Source: an uncultured Prevotellaceae bacterium
Lineage (GTDB): Bacteria > Bacteroidota > Bacteroidia > Bacteroidales > Muribaculaceae
NCBI GenBank assembly: GCA_947167995.1
Contig: CAMVKS010000002.1
Coordinates: 1 to 64,000 of the forward strand
DNA length: 64,000 bases
Reading direction: 5' to 3'
The notes under the pieces were generated by a model that saw only the letters and a program-made list of their open reading frames with translations, was not told where the DNA came from and did not search any database. Each line of letters opens with the position of its first letter. The stretch's first letter is position 1. Position numbers and translations under genes: made by a program. This document shows positions 24,420 to 33,954 of the stretch, piece after piece.

Positions 24420-26324
24420 ATGAAAAAGTTTTTGTTAATTACATGTCCCATAATTACGTTTTTCTTATTAATGCCACAAATGTCAATAATGGCAGCCAAT
24501 AAGAATGAGATTGTCGAGAAAGATCTGCGAGGTTTAAACTACTATGACTTCTATGTCAATTACATAAATGACTACTATAAAGATTATGATTATTTTGGCC
24601 ACAATATAGGCATATACAATCTATCAGATTTAAATTTATGGTTTAATAAAACTGCATCAAATTGTTTCTACGATTGGTGTTTGCAAAATGTTGATATAAA
24701 TAATGATTCTATCCTTTCGGAAGAAGAATTGAATGCCATTACCATCATTGATGACAGCTCCGACCCTACCCACTTGTTAGGAAGAAACGCTGTTGATTAC
24801 CATTTCGATTGGTTTCCCAACCTCGAACGTCTTGAGTTGAACAATCCCACTTGGAGATATCTTATCGGCAACAAAAATCTTGCTCTTGAACTGAGCTATA
24901 ATTATATAACTGATGATATCATCCCTTCGAGCAATTATCTTGATGATAACAACAATCCATTTGCTCATCTCTATCTTCCTCATACAGGGAATTTAAAGAA
25001 AGTGGATATAAAGAACTCAGAAATGTTGTTCTTCAATTATACGACTGAAGAGGGACAAACAATGCCAGATATTACAATTGAAGGCATGGTATTCGGTGAT
25101 AAGCATCACTATAACAATTCACTACCTGCGACAACCGACATTTTTGATCTTGAAAAATACATAGCAAACGGTTTTGACATAAATAGAATTATTGACATTG
25201 ATAACGCACAATTAACTACCGACGAGGCTGGCAAGCCCATTTTGAAGTTTAACAACGGGGCTCAAGAGGCACACATGAGATATCTAATATCAAGCGACCC
25301 TATTACAGGAAAACAAAACATCTGCCAAAGCACTATCAGAATTAATCCACAAACTCAATGGCGATTAAAAGAACAAATGGCTATCCATGAAGGCGAAAGT
25401 GTAGATTTAGATATTGAGCATTTCCCAGACGAAAACTTCCGTGAATGGCTACACGCTTATGTTGACACTAATAACGACAACATCCTATCTTTTGAGGAGT
25501 TGGGTAAAATAACGGCAATAAGAGCTTATGCTTTCTCTTATTTTTATCAAGCTTCCGACGATTTGTATTATACCAATTTTCAAGGTGAAGACATCTTCAT
25601 GAAAATACGAGATTTTAAAGGAATAGAATATCTTTATAATTTACAGGCAATGGCTATTGGTGAACTGGAGCCAACAGGTAACAAGTTTTACGAAGTAAGA
25701 TACTTAGACCTGTCTCACAACATGTTTCTTGAATATTTTTATTTGGGATTATATACACCTGCTATAGACATAAAATTGCCCGACACATATTATCATGAAA
25801 GAATGATTTATAGCTATTACATAACAAATATTGGAACTGTTGTTGGAAATGGAGCATCAGGTAATTACACCAATAGACTTGTTACTCTCGACCAAAACAA
25901 TAGTTATGACTTAGAAGAAGATATTGAACATGGTCTTGACCCAAATCGACTAGCGGTAATTGACGGAGGCTGTTTCCAAGACAATAAAATAATTTTTAAT
26001 GAGCCTGTCGTAACTATTCAATATATTGCACGACCGCCCATTATGGGAGGACCAGTCTATGGCAGTAAAGAAAAAATATATGCTTATTTTTGTCTTTACA
26101 ATTTTATAACCACCAGACTTTATGATGCAAATTATTTTGACAATCAATCTATGGTAGAAGATTTGAGTGGCATCAATACAATAACAACAGACGACAATGT
26201 TGCAAGACACATTTATTACTACAACCTTAATGGAGTGCGTAGCACAGTGCCATTCAAAGGTTTCAACATAAAAGTGACAAACTGGAGCAATGGTACTACA
26301 TCAAGTGAGAAAATTATGAGATAA
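24420..26324 (+). CDS. Secreted EF-hand-like protein with T9SS-type tail
   Basis: A 634-residue exported protein. Residues 1-24 are a signal peptide (MKKFLLITCPIITFFLL). There are two EF-hand-like calcium loops, DINNDSILSEEEL (from ~92) and DTNNDNILSFEEL (from ~349), each inside a similar ~300-residue half, so the protein looks like an internal duplication. Each half includes leucine-rich stretches (FPNLERLELNNP; VRYLDLSHN). The last ~40 residues (YYNLNGVRSTVPFKGFNIKV) resemble a T9SS sorting tail and closely match the end of the 1705-residue protein at 36514. AT-rich codon use sets it apart from its neighbours. Its function is unknown, possibly surface adhesion. The promoter position fixes the start at 24420. 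Confidence 0.8.
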   Translation: MKKFLLITCPIITFFLLMPQMSIMAANKNEIVEKDLRGLNYYDFYVNYINDYYKDYDYFGHNIGIYNLSDLNLWFNKTASNCFYDWCLQNVDINNDSILSEEELNAITIIDDSSDPTHLLGRNAVDYHFDWFPNLERLELNNPTWRYLIGNKNLALELSYNYITDDIIPSSNYLDDNNNPFAHLYLPHTGNLKKVDIKNSEMLFFNYTTEEGQTMPDITIEGMVFGDKHHYNNSLPATTDIFDLEKYIANGFDINRIIDIDNAQLTTDEAGKPILKFNNGAQEAHMRYLISSDPITGKQNICQSTIRINPQTQWRLKEQMAIHEGESVDLDIEHFPDENFREWLHAYVDTNNDNILSFEELGKITAIRAYAFSYFYQASDDLYYTNFQGEDIFMKIRDFKGIEYLYNLQAMAIGELEPTGNKFYEVRYLDLSHNMFLEYFYLGLYTPAIDIKLPDTYYHERMIYSYYITNIGTVVGNGASGNYTNRLVTLDQNNSYDLEEDIEHGLDPNRLAVIDGGCFQDNKIIFNEPVVTIQYIARPPIMGGPVYGSKEKIYAYFCLYNFITTRLYDANYFDNQSMVEDLSGINTITTDDNVARHIYYYNLNGVRSTVPFKGFNIKVTNWSNGTTSSEKIMR

Positions 26325-26351
26325 ACCACAACTAAAAAAGCGGTTTTCAAT

Positions 26352-26391
26352 CATCGCTCCGCCATGAGAGAGACCTTAAGGTGGAGCGATG
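26352..26391 (+). terminator. Terminator of the EF-hand-like gene
   Basis: CATCGCTCCGCC pairs with GGTGGAGCGATG with one G-T wobble around a 16-base loop, followed by CAACTTTTC. Confidence 0.6.
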
Positions 26392-26411
26392 CAACTTTTC
26401 ATGGCTTTTGA

Positions 26412-26442
26412 ATTGCAGTTTTGGAGAAAATTATTAAATTTG
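26412..26442 (+). promoter_or_regulatory. Promoter of the M49 peptidase gene
   Basis: ATTG (26412-26415), 19 bases, TAAATTTG (26435-26442). The start codon is at 26689, so the leader is about 240 nt. Confidence 0.6.
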
Positions 26443-26688
26443 CACTCTCAATGGCGTGCTTCTAAGCGACACGAGGCCTTTAAGACAATTAAGGACAAGT
26501 ATATTTGCTCTTAATACTGTTTATTATTGACAATTAAAATGAGAAAACGTGTGGCAATTGTCGGTAATGATAGAAAAAGACACAGTTGTTGTCGTTAATT
26601 GTCTTCCTCAAAGGTAATTGAATTGCCTTGTCGGCTTGCAGGCTCGTCAGCTCGTTAGCTTAATAATACTAATTTTATAAACCATTTT
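26443..26688 (+). other. Long leader upstream of the M49 peptidase gene
   Basis: It contains repeats of GACAATTAA (26484, 26530) and the complementary TTAATTGTC (near 26595), which could pair. It also holds a 19-codon frame at 26540-26599 rich in Arg/Lys and Cys, ending HSCCR. A leader-peptide role is only a guess. Confidence 0.35.
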
Positions 26689-28746
26689 ATGAAGAAAAAA
26701 TTAATTGCCGCTGCTGTAGTGGCATTGGCATCAACAGGTATTGCTATGGCACAAAACAGCAATTTCAACTACAACGTGGACCGCTTTGCCGACATCGAGG
26801 TGTTGCGCTATCAGGTCCCAGGTTTTGACGATTTGAGCTTGCAACAGAAGAAGTATGTCTACTACCTCACCGAGGCTGCCCTCCAGGGCCGTGACATCCT
26901 TTTCGACCAGAATGGCAAGTACAACTTAGTAGTGCGTCAAGTGCTTGAAGCCATCTACACACACTACGAGGGCGACCGCTCAAGTGCCGAATTCAAAGGT
27001 CTTGAGAAGTATCTGAAGCAGGTGTGGTTTGGCAATGGCATCCATCACCACTACTCGCAGGACAAGTTCGTGCCCGAGTTCTCACAGGAGTTCTTCGATG
27101 CCGAGTACAAGAAACTGCCTCTTGAGGTGCTTCCCATCCAGTCGTGCGAGAAATGCACCCAAGAGAGAAAATGCGAAAAGGCCGACGCTCTGCTCGCCAC
27201 TCTCGACCAGGTGATTTTTGACCCAACATTCATGGCAAAGCGCGTGAATCAGGCCGATGGCGAAGACCTTATCGTCACCAGTGCCAACAACCTCTATGAA
27301 GGAGTTACCCAGCAGGAAGTAGAAGACTACTACAATGGCATCAAAGATCCTAACGACGAGACTCCCATCAGCTACGGACTCAACTGCAAGGTTGTCAAGA
27401 TTGACGGAAAGGTTGTTGAGCAACAGTACAAGATTGGCGGTCTTTACAGCCAGGCCATCGTGAATATCGTGTACTGGTTGCAGAAAGCTGCCAGCGTGGC
27501 CGAGAACAAAGCCCAGAAGGACTACATCGCCAAGCTCATCGAGTACTACACCACCGGCGACCTCAAGGCCTTTGACGACTACAGCATCATGTGGGCCGAG
27601 GAGACCAATGGCACTGTCGACTTCATCAATGGATTTATCGAGAGCTATGGCGACCCATTGGGCATGACAGCCAACTGGGAGAGCATCGTGAACTTCAAGA
27701 ACCGCGAGGCATCGGTCCGCACCTCGCTCATCAGCGAGAACGCACAGTGGTTTGAGGACAATTCACCTGTTGACCCACGTTTCAAGAAACAAAACGTGAA
27801 AGGTGTGAGCGCCAAGGTTATCACAGCCGCCATCCTCGCTGGCGACAGCTATCCTTCGACTCCTATTGGCATCAACCTGCCTAACAGCAACTGGATTCGT
27901 GCCGCTCATGGCTCGAAGTCGGTTACCTTGGAGAACATTACCGATGCCTACGACGAAGTGGCAAGCGGTACTGGCTTCAACGAGGAATTTGCCTACAGCG
28001 ATGTTGAGGTACAGCTCATGAAGAAATACCTCACTCTCGCCGACAAGCTTCACACCGACCTTCACGAGTGCTTAGGCCACGCCAGCGGACAACTGCTCCC
28101 CGGTGTAGACCCCGACGCCCTGAAGGCCTACGGTGCAACCCTCGAGGAGGCACGCGCCGACCTCTTTGCTCTCTACTATCTCGCAGATCCCAAACTCATT
28201 GAGCTCGGCATCTTCACCGACCCCGACACCTACAAGGCCGAGTACTACAAGTACATCATGAACGGTCTGCTCACCCAGCTCACTCGCATCGAGCCAGGCA
28301 AGGACATCGAGGAGGCTCACATGCGCAACCGCAAGCTCATCAGTGAGTGGTGCTATCAGATGGGTAAGAAGGAGAAGGTGATTGAGATTGTCAAGAACAA
28401 GAAGACTGGCAAGACCTACGTGAAAATCAATGATTACCAGAAGCTCCGCACCCTGTTTGGCAAGCTGCTCGCCGAGATTCAGCGCATCAAGAGCGAGGGT
28501 GACTACGAGGCAGGCCGCAAGCTCGTGGAGACCTACGGTGTGAAGGTGGATCCCAAAATCCACGCCGAGATTCTCCAGCGCTACGAGTCGCTCAACATCG
28601 CTCCTTACAAGGGATTTGTGAACCCAGTTTACAAGCCCGTCTATGGTGCCAACGGTGAGATTATCGACATCAACATCAGTTACGACGAGAACTACATCGA
28701 ACAGCACCTACGTTACAGCCGCGACTACTCGCCACTGACCAAGTAA
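26689..28746 (+). CDS. Dipeptidyl-peptidase III-family zinc peptidase (M49), with signal peptide
   Basis: M49 metallopeptidase that cuts dipeptides from the N-terminus of short peptides. The zinc motif HECLGH is at 459-464 (family form HEllGH), and the second motif EEARAD at 486-491 supplies the third ligand. The 685-residue length is normal. Unlike the cytosolic animal enzyme it starts with a clean signal peptide (MKKKLIAAAVVALASTGIAM), so it should act in the cell envelope. The CEKCTQERKCEKAD insertion near 150-165 has three Cys in a short stretch, possibly a small metal or disulfide loop. A terminator hairpin follows at 28776. Confidence 0.92.
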   Translation: MKKKLIAAAVVALASTGIAMAQNSNFNYNVDRFADIEVLRYQVPGFDDLSLQQKKYVYYLTEAALQGRDILFDQNGKYNLVVRQVLEAIYTHYEGDRSSAEFKGLEKYLKQVWFGNGIHHHYSQDKFVPEFSQEFFDAEYKKLPLEVLPIQSCEKCTQERKCEKADALLATLDQVIFDPTFMAKRVNQADGEDLIVTSANNLYEGVTQQEVEDYYNGIKDPNDETPISYGLNCKVVKIDGKVVEQQYKIGGLYSQAIVNIVYWLQKAASVAENKAQKDYIAKLIEYYTTGDLKAFDDYSIMWAEETNGTVDFINGFIESYGDPLGMTANWESIVNFKNREASVRTSLISENAQWFEDNSPVDPRFKKQNVKGVSAKVITAAILAGDSYPSTPIGINLPNSNWIRAAHGSKSVTLENITDAYDEVASGTGFNEEFAYSDVEVQLMKKYLTLADKLHTDLHECLGHASGQLLPGVDPDALKAYGATLEEARADLFALYYLADPKLIELGIFTDPDTYKAEYYKYIMNGLLTQLTRIEPGKDIEEAHMRNRKLISEWCYQMGKKEKVIEIVKNKKTGKTYVKINDYQKLRTLFGKLLAEIQRIKSEGDYEAGRKLVETYGVKVDPKIHAEILQRYESLNIAPYKGFVNPVYKPVYGANGEIIDINISYDENYIEQHLRYSRDYSPLTK

Positions 28747-28775
28747 TTGAATCGTTCAAGAATCAACAATTAACG

Positions 28776-28817
28776 AATAGATTCTCTATAGGTTTTAGAT
28801 TTTATAGAGAATCTATT
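28776..28817 (+). terminator. Terminator of the M49 peptidase gene
   Basis: AATAGATTCTCTATA pairs perfectly with TATAGAGAATCTATT around a 12-base loop, followed by TTCTCATTT. It ends 18 bases before the next start codon. Confidence 0.7.
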
Positions 28818-28835
28818 TTCTCATTTATAGTTGAT

Positions 28836-29360
28836 ATGACTCAAGATCTTAAAAAAGAGTTTTTTGCTTACCGCAACGGCATTATCGCCGAGCAATTGCG
28901 TGCGGCTGGTGACCCACACACGACGATTATGGGGTGCCAGCTTGTGGATGTGATTGCCATCACAGGGCGTTACGCGAAAGACGCACGGCTGGCTCAGGCA
29001 CTGTGGGATGATGTCAAGCACCGCGAGTGCCGCATGGCAGCGACTATGCTCTACCCTATCGACGATTTCTCGCCCGAAAAGGCTTTAGTCTGGTGCAATA
29101 GTGTAGAAAGCGTTGAGATTGCCGACGTGCTGTGCCACCGCCTGCTGCGCCACCTGCCCTATGCCGCCAAATTGTGGCAGCAACTGCGAGAGAGCGACAA
29201 ACCACTCGTGCGCTACACCGCCTGGCGGCTACTGCTTAACTTGCTAATAATGAACAGAATAGAGAAAACCAACGAATTGCAATCTGTTGTAGAAAAAGAA
29301 CTTGCGACAGCCCAGGCACCCTTGCTAAAAGTGCTGGAGAGCATCAACGAGGAATTGTAG
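28836..29360 (+). CDS. HEAT-repeat-like protein, possibly AlkD-related
   Basis: A 174-residue, all-helical, soluble protein. Paired helices such as DARLAQALWDDVKHRECRMA and EIADVLCHRLLRHLPYAAKL recall the HEAT-like repeats of DNA alkylation repeat (AlkD) proteins, which are usually longer (~230 residues). The catalytic Trp/Asp set of AlkD cannot be assigned with confidence. It stands alone between the M49 peptidase and pnp genes on the same strand. DNA binding is a possibility, not a finding. Confidence 0.6.
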   Translation: MTQDLKKEFFAYRNGIIAEQLRAAGDPHTTIMGCQLVDVIAITGRYAKDARLAQALWDDVKHRECRMAATMLYPIDDFSPEKALVWCNSVESVEIADVLCHRLLRHLPYAAKLWQQLRESDKPLVRYTAWRLLLNLLIMNRIEKTNELQSVVEKELATAQAPLLKVLESINEEL

Positions 29361-29430
29361 ATTACACACCATAATCCTGCTTCATTTTTAACCATTCTTG
29401 CACGGCATTTACTATGCAAGGCAATAATTA

Positions 29431-29462
29431 TTTGGCAATGTGGAAAAAAATGAGTACCTTTG
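29431..29462 (+). promoter_or_regulatory. Promoter of pnp
   Basis: TTTG (29431-29434), 20 bases, TACCTTTG (29455-29462). Both boxes are perfect, 41 bases before the pnp start codon. Confidence 0.8.
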
Positions 29463-29503
29463 CACGATTTTTTATATTATATAATATTATATTAAACTTT
29501 TAG

Positions 29504-31822
29504 ATGTTAACACCTACTAAGAAAACCATCGTACTGGGTGACGGACGCGAGATCACCCTCGAAACAGGAAAGCTTGCCAAGCAAGCCGATGGAGCAGTTG
29601 AATTGCGCTTCAACAACACCATGTTGTTAGCGACCGTTGTTTCGGCAAAGGATGCCGAAGAGGGAGCCGACTTTATGCCCCTCACAGTTGAATACAAAGA
29701 GAAATACTCCTCTTTTGGACGTTTCCCTGGCGGCTTCACCAAGCGTGAAGGTCGTGCCAGCGACTACGAAATCTTGACAGCACGCCTTGTGGACCGCGTG
29801 CTCAGGCCTTTGTTCCCCTCGAACTATCATGCCAACACTATCGTCCACATCTTGATGTTCTCGGCCGACGGCACCGACTGCCCCGACGCTCTTGCCGGCC
29901 TTGCCGCCAGTGCCGCAATCGCCGTTAGCGACGTGCCATTTGAGGAACCCATCAGTGAGGTTCGCGTGGCTCGCATCGACGGCAACTTCGTTATCAACCC
30001 CACCTTCGAACAACTCGAAAATGCTGACATGGAATTGATGGTAGGTGCTACTTACGACAATATTATGATGGTTGAGGGTGAGATGGACGAAGTGCAAGAG
30101 GAAGACCTCATCGCAGCTTTGAAGTTTGCCCACGACGCTATCAAGCCCATGTGCATTGCACAGAAGGAGCTTGCCGAGCAACTGGGTGTCACCAAGCGTG
30201 AATACTGCCACGAGGTTGACGACGAGGAAATCAAGGAGCGCGTGCGCAAGGAGTGCTACCAGCCCTGCTATGACATCGCCAAGGCTGGCAACCCCGACAA
30301 GCACTGGCGCAACGACAGCTTCGATAAGATTCTCGAGGACTTCATAGAGACCATTCCCGAGGAGGAGCGCGAGGAGAAGACTCCAATGATTAACCGCTAC
30401 TTCCACGATGTGCAACGCGATGCAGTGCGCCGCGTCATCCTCGATGAGGGCATCCGCATGGATGGCCGCAAGACTACCGAGATTCGCCCCATCTGGTGCG
30501 AGACCGACTATGTCCCCGGCCCTCACGGAAGCGCTGTCTTCACCCGTGGCGAGACTCAGGCTCTGGCAACAGTGACATTGGGAACCAAACTCGACGAGAA
30601 GCTCATCGACGACGTGCTCACACGCCGCAACGAGCGCTTCTTACTCCACTACAACTTCCCCGCATTCTCTACCGGCGAGGCACGCGCCCCACGTGGTGTG
30701 AGCCGCCGCGAGGTGGGTCACGGCAACCTGGCACATCGCGCCCTCAAGCGCATGTTCCCCGACGACTTCCCCTACACCTGCCGCATCGTGAGCGACATCC
30801 TCGAGAGCAACGGCTCATCGTCGATGGCTACAGTGTGCGGTGGCACCTTGGCATTGCTCGATGCCGGTGTTAAGATGAAACGCCCCGTGGCAGGTATCGC
30901 CATGGGTCTGATCACCGATGAGGGCAACGTTAAGCACGCCGTGCTGAGCGACATCCTGGGCGACGAGGATCACCTGGGCGACATGGACTTCAAGGTGACT
31001 GGTACCGTGAACGGTATCACCGCTACCCAAATGGACATCAAGTGTGACGGACTGCCCTACGAAATCTTAGAGCAGGCTCTGCGTCAGGCTCGTGACGGCC
31101 GCTTACACATCCTCAACATCATCAACGAGACCATTCCTGAGCCTCGTGAGGACTACAAGCCACACGTTCCACGCATCGTGGCAATGACTGTCGACAAAGA
31201 GTTCATTGGTGCCATCATCGGCAAGGGTGGCGAGGTTATCCAAGGCATCCAGGAAGAGACCGGTGCTATCATCACCATCGATGAAATCGACGGCAAGGGC
31301 GAGATTGAAATCTCGGCCGCCAACAAAGACAGCATCGAGGCTGCCGTTGAGCGCATCAAGGCTATCATCGCTGTGCCCGAGGAGGGAACCATCTACAGTG
31401 GCCCCATCAAGAGTATTCTCGAGTTTGGTGCCTTTGTTGAGTTCATGCCTGGCAAGGAAGGCTTGCTCCACATCAGCGAGATCAGCTGGGAGCGCCTCGC
31501 CGACATGGAGGCCAGCGGCTTGCACGAGGGCGATGAGGTTACTGTCAAGCTCATCGAGATTGACAAGAAGACCGGCAAATACCGCCTGTCGATGCGCGCA
31601 CTCCAAGACAAGCCCGAGGGCTATGAGGAGCGCCGTGGTGGCAATGGTGGCAGCCGTCCACGTGGCAACGGTTCACGCAACGGCAACGGTGGCAACGGCC
31701 CACGCCGCAACGGTGGCAATGGCCCACGCCGCACCGACAGCCGTGGTCCCCGCCGCGACAACCGCAACAACGACCGTCGCCGCGACGACCGCAACGACCA
31801 GAGCTACGACGACCGCAACTAA
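29504..31822 (+). CDS. pnp: Polyribonucleotide nucleotidyltransferase (PNPase)
   Basis: Trimeric 3'-5' phosphorolytic exoribonuclease of RNA decay. There are two RNase PH domains (first: [20 protein letters not shown]; second: [18 protein letters not shown], then [13 protein letters not shown]) joined by a helical domain. A KH domain follows ([20 protein letters not shown]), then an S1 domain ([20 protein letters not shown]), giving ~700 residues as usual. The last ~65 residues are an extra Gly/Arg/Asn tail ([19 protein letters not shown]) ending in Arg/Asp repeats, likely a disordered RNA-binding tail. A perfect promoter precedes it. Confidence 0.97.
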   Translation: MLTPTKKTIVLGDGREITLETGKLAKQADGAVELRFNNTMLLATVVSAKDAEEGADFMPLTVEYKEKYSSFGRFPGGFTKREGRASDYEILTARLVDRVLRPLFPSNYHANTIVHILMFSADGTDCPDALAGLAASAAIAVSDVPFEEPISEVRVARIDGNFVINPTFEQLENADMELMVGATYDNIMMVEGEMDEVQEEDLIAALKFAHDAIKPMCIAQKELAEQLGVTKREYCHEVDDEEIKERVRKECYQPCYDIAKAGNPDKHWRNDSFDKILEDFIETIPEEEREEKTPMINRYFHDVQRDAVRRVILDEGIRMDGRKTTEIRPIWCETDYVPGPHGSAVFTRGETQALATVTLGTKLDEKLIDDVLTRRNERFLLHYNFPAFSTGEARAPRGVSRREVGHGNLAHRALKRMFPDDFPYTCRIVSDILESNGSSSMATVCGGTLALLDAGVKMKRPVAGIAMGLITDEGNVKHAVLSDILGDEDHLGDMDFKVTGTVNGITATQMDIKCDGLPYEILEQALRQARDGRLHILNIINETIPEPREDYKPHVPRIVAMTVDKEFIGAIIGKGGEVIQGIQEETGAIITIDEIDGKGEIEISAANKDSIEAAVERIKAIIAVPEEGTIYSGPIKSILEFGAFVEFMPGKEGLLHISEISWERLADMEASGLHEGDEVTVKLIEIDKKTGKYRLSMRALQDKPEGYEERRGGNGGSRPRGNGSRNGNGGNGPRRNGGNGPRRTDSRGPRRDNRNNDRRRDDRNDQSYDDRN

Positions 31823-31825
31823 AGT

Positions 31826-31855
31826 AGCACTTCGTGCTAAGTTTAGTGTTTAGAG
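31826..31855. repeat. Mini-hairpin plus GTTTAGTGTTTAGAG, copy of 1133-1160
   Basis: AGCAC-TTC-GTGCT followed by AA and the 15-mer GTTTAGTGTTTAGAG. The 15-mer is the same as at 1133 (opposite strand) but the stem differs. Confidence 0.6.
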
Positions 31856-31896
31856 GTCTATATTCCCTCTCACCTCTTCCCTTTTAACTAAAAATT

Positions 31897-31937
31897 ACCG
31901 CTATTCTGCTACAAAAGCAGGGTAGCGGTTAGTTTTT
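31897..31937 (+). terminator. Terminator downstream of pnp
   Basis: ACCGCTA ... TAGCGGT with an inner GCT-ACAAA-AGC stem, followed by TAGTTTTTT. Confidence 0.8.
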
Positions 31938-31972
31938 TAGACTCAAGGTGTGGTAATGCTTAAACATTTTGC

Positions 31973-31980
31973 TACCTTTG
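31973..31980 (+). promoter_or_regulatory. -7 box of the symporter gene
   Basis: TACCTTTG is a perfect -7 box 41 bases before the start codon. No TTTG is found at the -33 distance, so the promoter may be weak or activated. Confidence 0.5.
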
Positions 31981-32020
31981 CATGGATTAACACGCACAAT
32001 TGATTCTTGAGTGAAGTAAT

Positions 32021-33190
32021 ATGAAAAAATTAAAGAGGTTGCCATTGCTGGCACGAATAATCATAGCCATAGCGCTGGGTATTGGGCTGGGATTGGTACT
32101 GCCCTTGCCCGCAGTGAGGGTGTTTGTCACATTCAACAGCATCTTCAGTAATTTCCTGCAGTTCCTCATCCCACTTATTATAATAGGACTTATTACTCCT
32201 GCCATAAGCGACATTGGCAAGAGTGCCGGGAAGCTGCTGCTGTTGACCACCGTGATAGCCTATGGCGACACGGTGTTCTCGGGCTACTTATCCTATTTCA
32301 CCAGCACCAGCATTTTCCCATTGCTCATCAACCATGGTCAAGGGGTGGAGAATATTGCCGAGGTTAAGGCACTCGAGCCGTTTTTCACCATCAACATACC
32401 GCCACTTGTCGACGTGATGTCGGCACTGGTGACGGCATTCACAGTGGGACTGGGAATCGCATTCTTTGGTTCAAACACGCTTAAGGCGGGCTTTGACGAG
32501 TTCAAGGACATCGTTGCCAAGACTATCGAGGTGGCACTCATCCCGCTGCTGCCACTCTACATCTTCGGTATCTTCTTGGAGATGAGCCACACCGGCCAGG
32601 CTTGGCATGTGCTCAATGTGTTTATCGCCATCATTGGAGTGATATTTGCCATGCACATTTTCCTGCTTGTGTTGCAATATTGCATTGCCGGGCTCATAAC
32701 TCACCGCAACCCATTCCGCTTGTTGTGGAACATGCTTCCAGCCTATTTCACGGCGCTTGGCACCTCGTCAAGCGCGGCGACGATCCCTGTCACCCATGCC
32801 CGCACCCTCAAGAACGGAGTGAGCGAGGGCATAGCAGGTTTTGTTGTGCCACTGTGCGCCACAATTCACCTTTCGGGAAGTTGTCTCAAGATAGTTGCAT
32901 GCTCGGTGGCGTTGATGCTCATGACCGGCATGCCTTTTAACCTGGGAATGTTCACTGGTTTCATTCTCATGCTTGGTGTGATGATGGTGGCAGCCCCTGG
33001 TGTGCCAGGCGGAGCCATTATGGCAGCATTAGGAGTGATTCAGTCTATTCTGGGCTTCGATGCCCAGCAACAGGCCTTGATGATAGCCCTCTATATCACC
33101 ATGGACAGCTTCGGTACAGCATGCAACGTAACCGGCGACGGTGCCATAGCACTCATCATGGACAAGATTAATGGTGACAGGAATGGATAG
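32021..33190 (+). CDS. Dicarboxylate/amino acid:cation symporter (DAACS family)
   Basis: Inner-membrane secondary transporter of the GltP/DctA/SstT type. Eight or so hydrophobic segments run through the 389 residues, beginning LARIIIAIALGIGLGLVLP. The family hairpin loop appears as GTSSSAATIPVTHA and the unwound helix 7/8 region as MDSFGTACNVTGDGAIALI, with the Asn/Asp Na-binding pattern. The usual acidic-substrate Arg near the end is not obvious, so the substrate is left open. The stop codon TAG is contributed by the first unit of the 10-bp tandem array at 33181; a change in that array would alter the C-terminus (GDRNG). Confidence 0.9.
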   Translation: MKKLKRLPLLARIIIAIALGIGLGLVLPLPAVRVFVTFNSIFSNFLQFLIPLIIIGLITPAISDIGKSAGKLLLLTTVIAYGDTVFSGYLSYFTSTSIFPLLINHGQGVENIAEVKALEPFFTINIPPLVDVMSALVTAFTVGLGIAFFGSNTLKAGFDEFKDIVAKTIEVALIPLLPLYIFGIFLEMSHTGQAWHVLNVFIAIIGVIFAMHIFLLVLQYCIAGLITHRNPFRLLWNMLPAYFTALGTSSSAATIPVTHARTLKNGVSEGIAGFVVPLCATIHLSGSCLKIVACSVALMLMTGMPFNLGMFTGFILMLGVMMVAAPGVPGGAIMAALGVIQSILGFDAQQQALMIALYITMDSFGTACNVTGDGAIALIMDKINGDRNG

Positions 33191-33280
33191 GAGTGGATAG
33201 GAATGGATAGGAATGGATAGGAGTGGATAGAAGTGGATAGGAGTGGATAGGAGTGGATAGGAGTGGATAGGATTGGATAG
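33181..33280. repeat. 10-bp tandem array, 10 units (GAGTGGATAG)
   Basis: Ten units of GA(G/A)TGGATAG without interruption, except AAGTGGATAG and GATTGGATAG variants. It overlaps the last codons and stop of the symporter gene and is followed by TGCATTATGCATTATGCATTA (33287-33307 region). A related GGAGTGGATAGGAG lies at 4463. Confidence 0.95.
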
Positions 33281-33303
33281 GAATGTGCATTATGCATTAT
33301 GCA

Positions 33304-33885
33304 TTAGGTATTGGTTTTCATCATCTTCTTCCACTTGTTGTAGCCAAAGACGGCAATAATGGTATAGAAGCCATAGAGGCTGGCAGTGAATGGGATTTCC
33401 TTGTAGATGTAGAGACCACAGCACACAGCGTCGACCACGAACCACAGCAGCCACTGTTCCACATATTTGCGTGCAAGTGCCCACATTGCCACGGCACTGA
33501 GCGAGGTGGTAAAGCTGTCAAGAACAGGAACCTTGCTGTCGGTAAATGAGATGAGAATCCAGTAGATGAATCCCCATAGCACCAACCAAGTGATAGCTGA
33601 AAGCACAACATGGATTTTTTTGTAGTGCGAGATGGGAAGATTGACTTTCGCGTCTCCTTTCTTCTTGCTCCATTTCCAACAATAAAAGCCATAGAATGCC
33701 ATTATTATGTAATACAACTCCATGCCAAAGTCGGCATAGAGACCTTTCTCATAATACAGATAGGCATGCACGGCCGGCATGATGATGCTCACTGCCCACA
33801 ACCAGATGTTGGCACGGTACTCGAGCCACAAGTAGAGCAGCCCGAGCACAGTGCTAACGATGTCTATAAACTGTAACCAATTCAT
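33304..33885 (-). CDS. PnuC-family transporter, probably for thiamine (PnuT)
   Basis: A 193-residue inner-membrane protein with about seven hydrophobic segments and the PnuC/SWEET-like motif set (WLEYRANIWLWAVSIIMPAV; MELYYIIMAFYGFYCWKWS). PnuC proper takes up nicotinamide riboside. Here the gene lies 69 bp downstream of a TonB receptor controlled by a TPP riboswitch, and PnuC relatives in such Bacteroidetes loci are known thiamine carriers. The substrate is therefore inferred to be thiamine from context. A hairpin at 33911-33946 separates the two genes. Confidence 0.85.
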   Translation of the reverse strand: MNWLQFIDIVSTVLGLLYLWLEYRANIWLWAVSIIMPAVHAYLYYEKGLYADFGMELYYIIMAFYGFYCWKWSKKKGDAKVNLPISHYKKIHVVLSAITWLVLWGFIYWILISFTDSKVPVLDSFTTSLSAVAMWALARKYVEQWLLWFVVDAVCCGLYIYKEIPFTASLYGFYTIIAVFGYNKWKKMMKTNT

Positions 33886-33910
33886 TAAAACCTTGCTAAA
33901 TAAAGGTTTT

Positions 33911-33946
33911 GATAGTGGCTATAGTACCTATAGGTTAGCCACTATC
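33911..33946. terminator. Hairpin between TonB receptor and PnuC genes
   Basis: GATAGTGGCTA pairs perfectly with TAGCCACTATC around a 14-base loop. On the minus strand it lacks a T-tract, so it may be an attenuator or an RNA-stability element within the operon and not a full terminator. Confidence 0.5.
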
Positions 33947-33954
33947 TATCTTTC

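Noticed and set aside
33304..33885. Nicotinamide riboside transporter as the final name
   Set aside because: The TPP riboswitch and TonB partner point to thiamine; I kept only the family name with inferred substrate.
33911..33946. Full terminator between the TonB receptor and PnuC genes
   Set aside because: There is no T-tract on the minus strand, and both genes fit one thiamine operon; listed as a hairpin of uncertain role.
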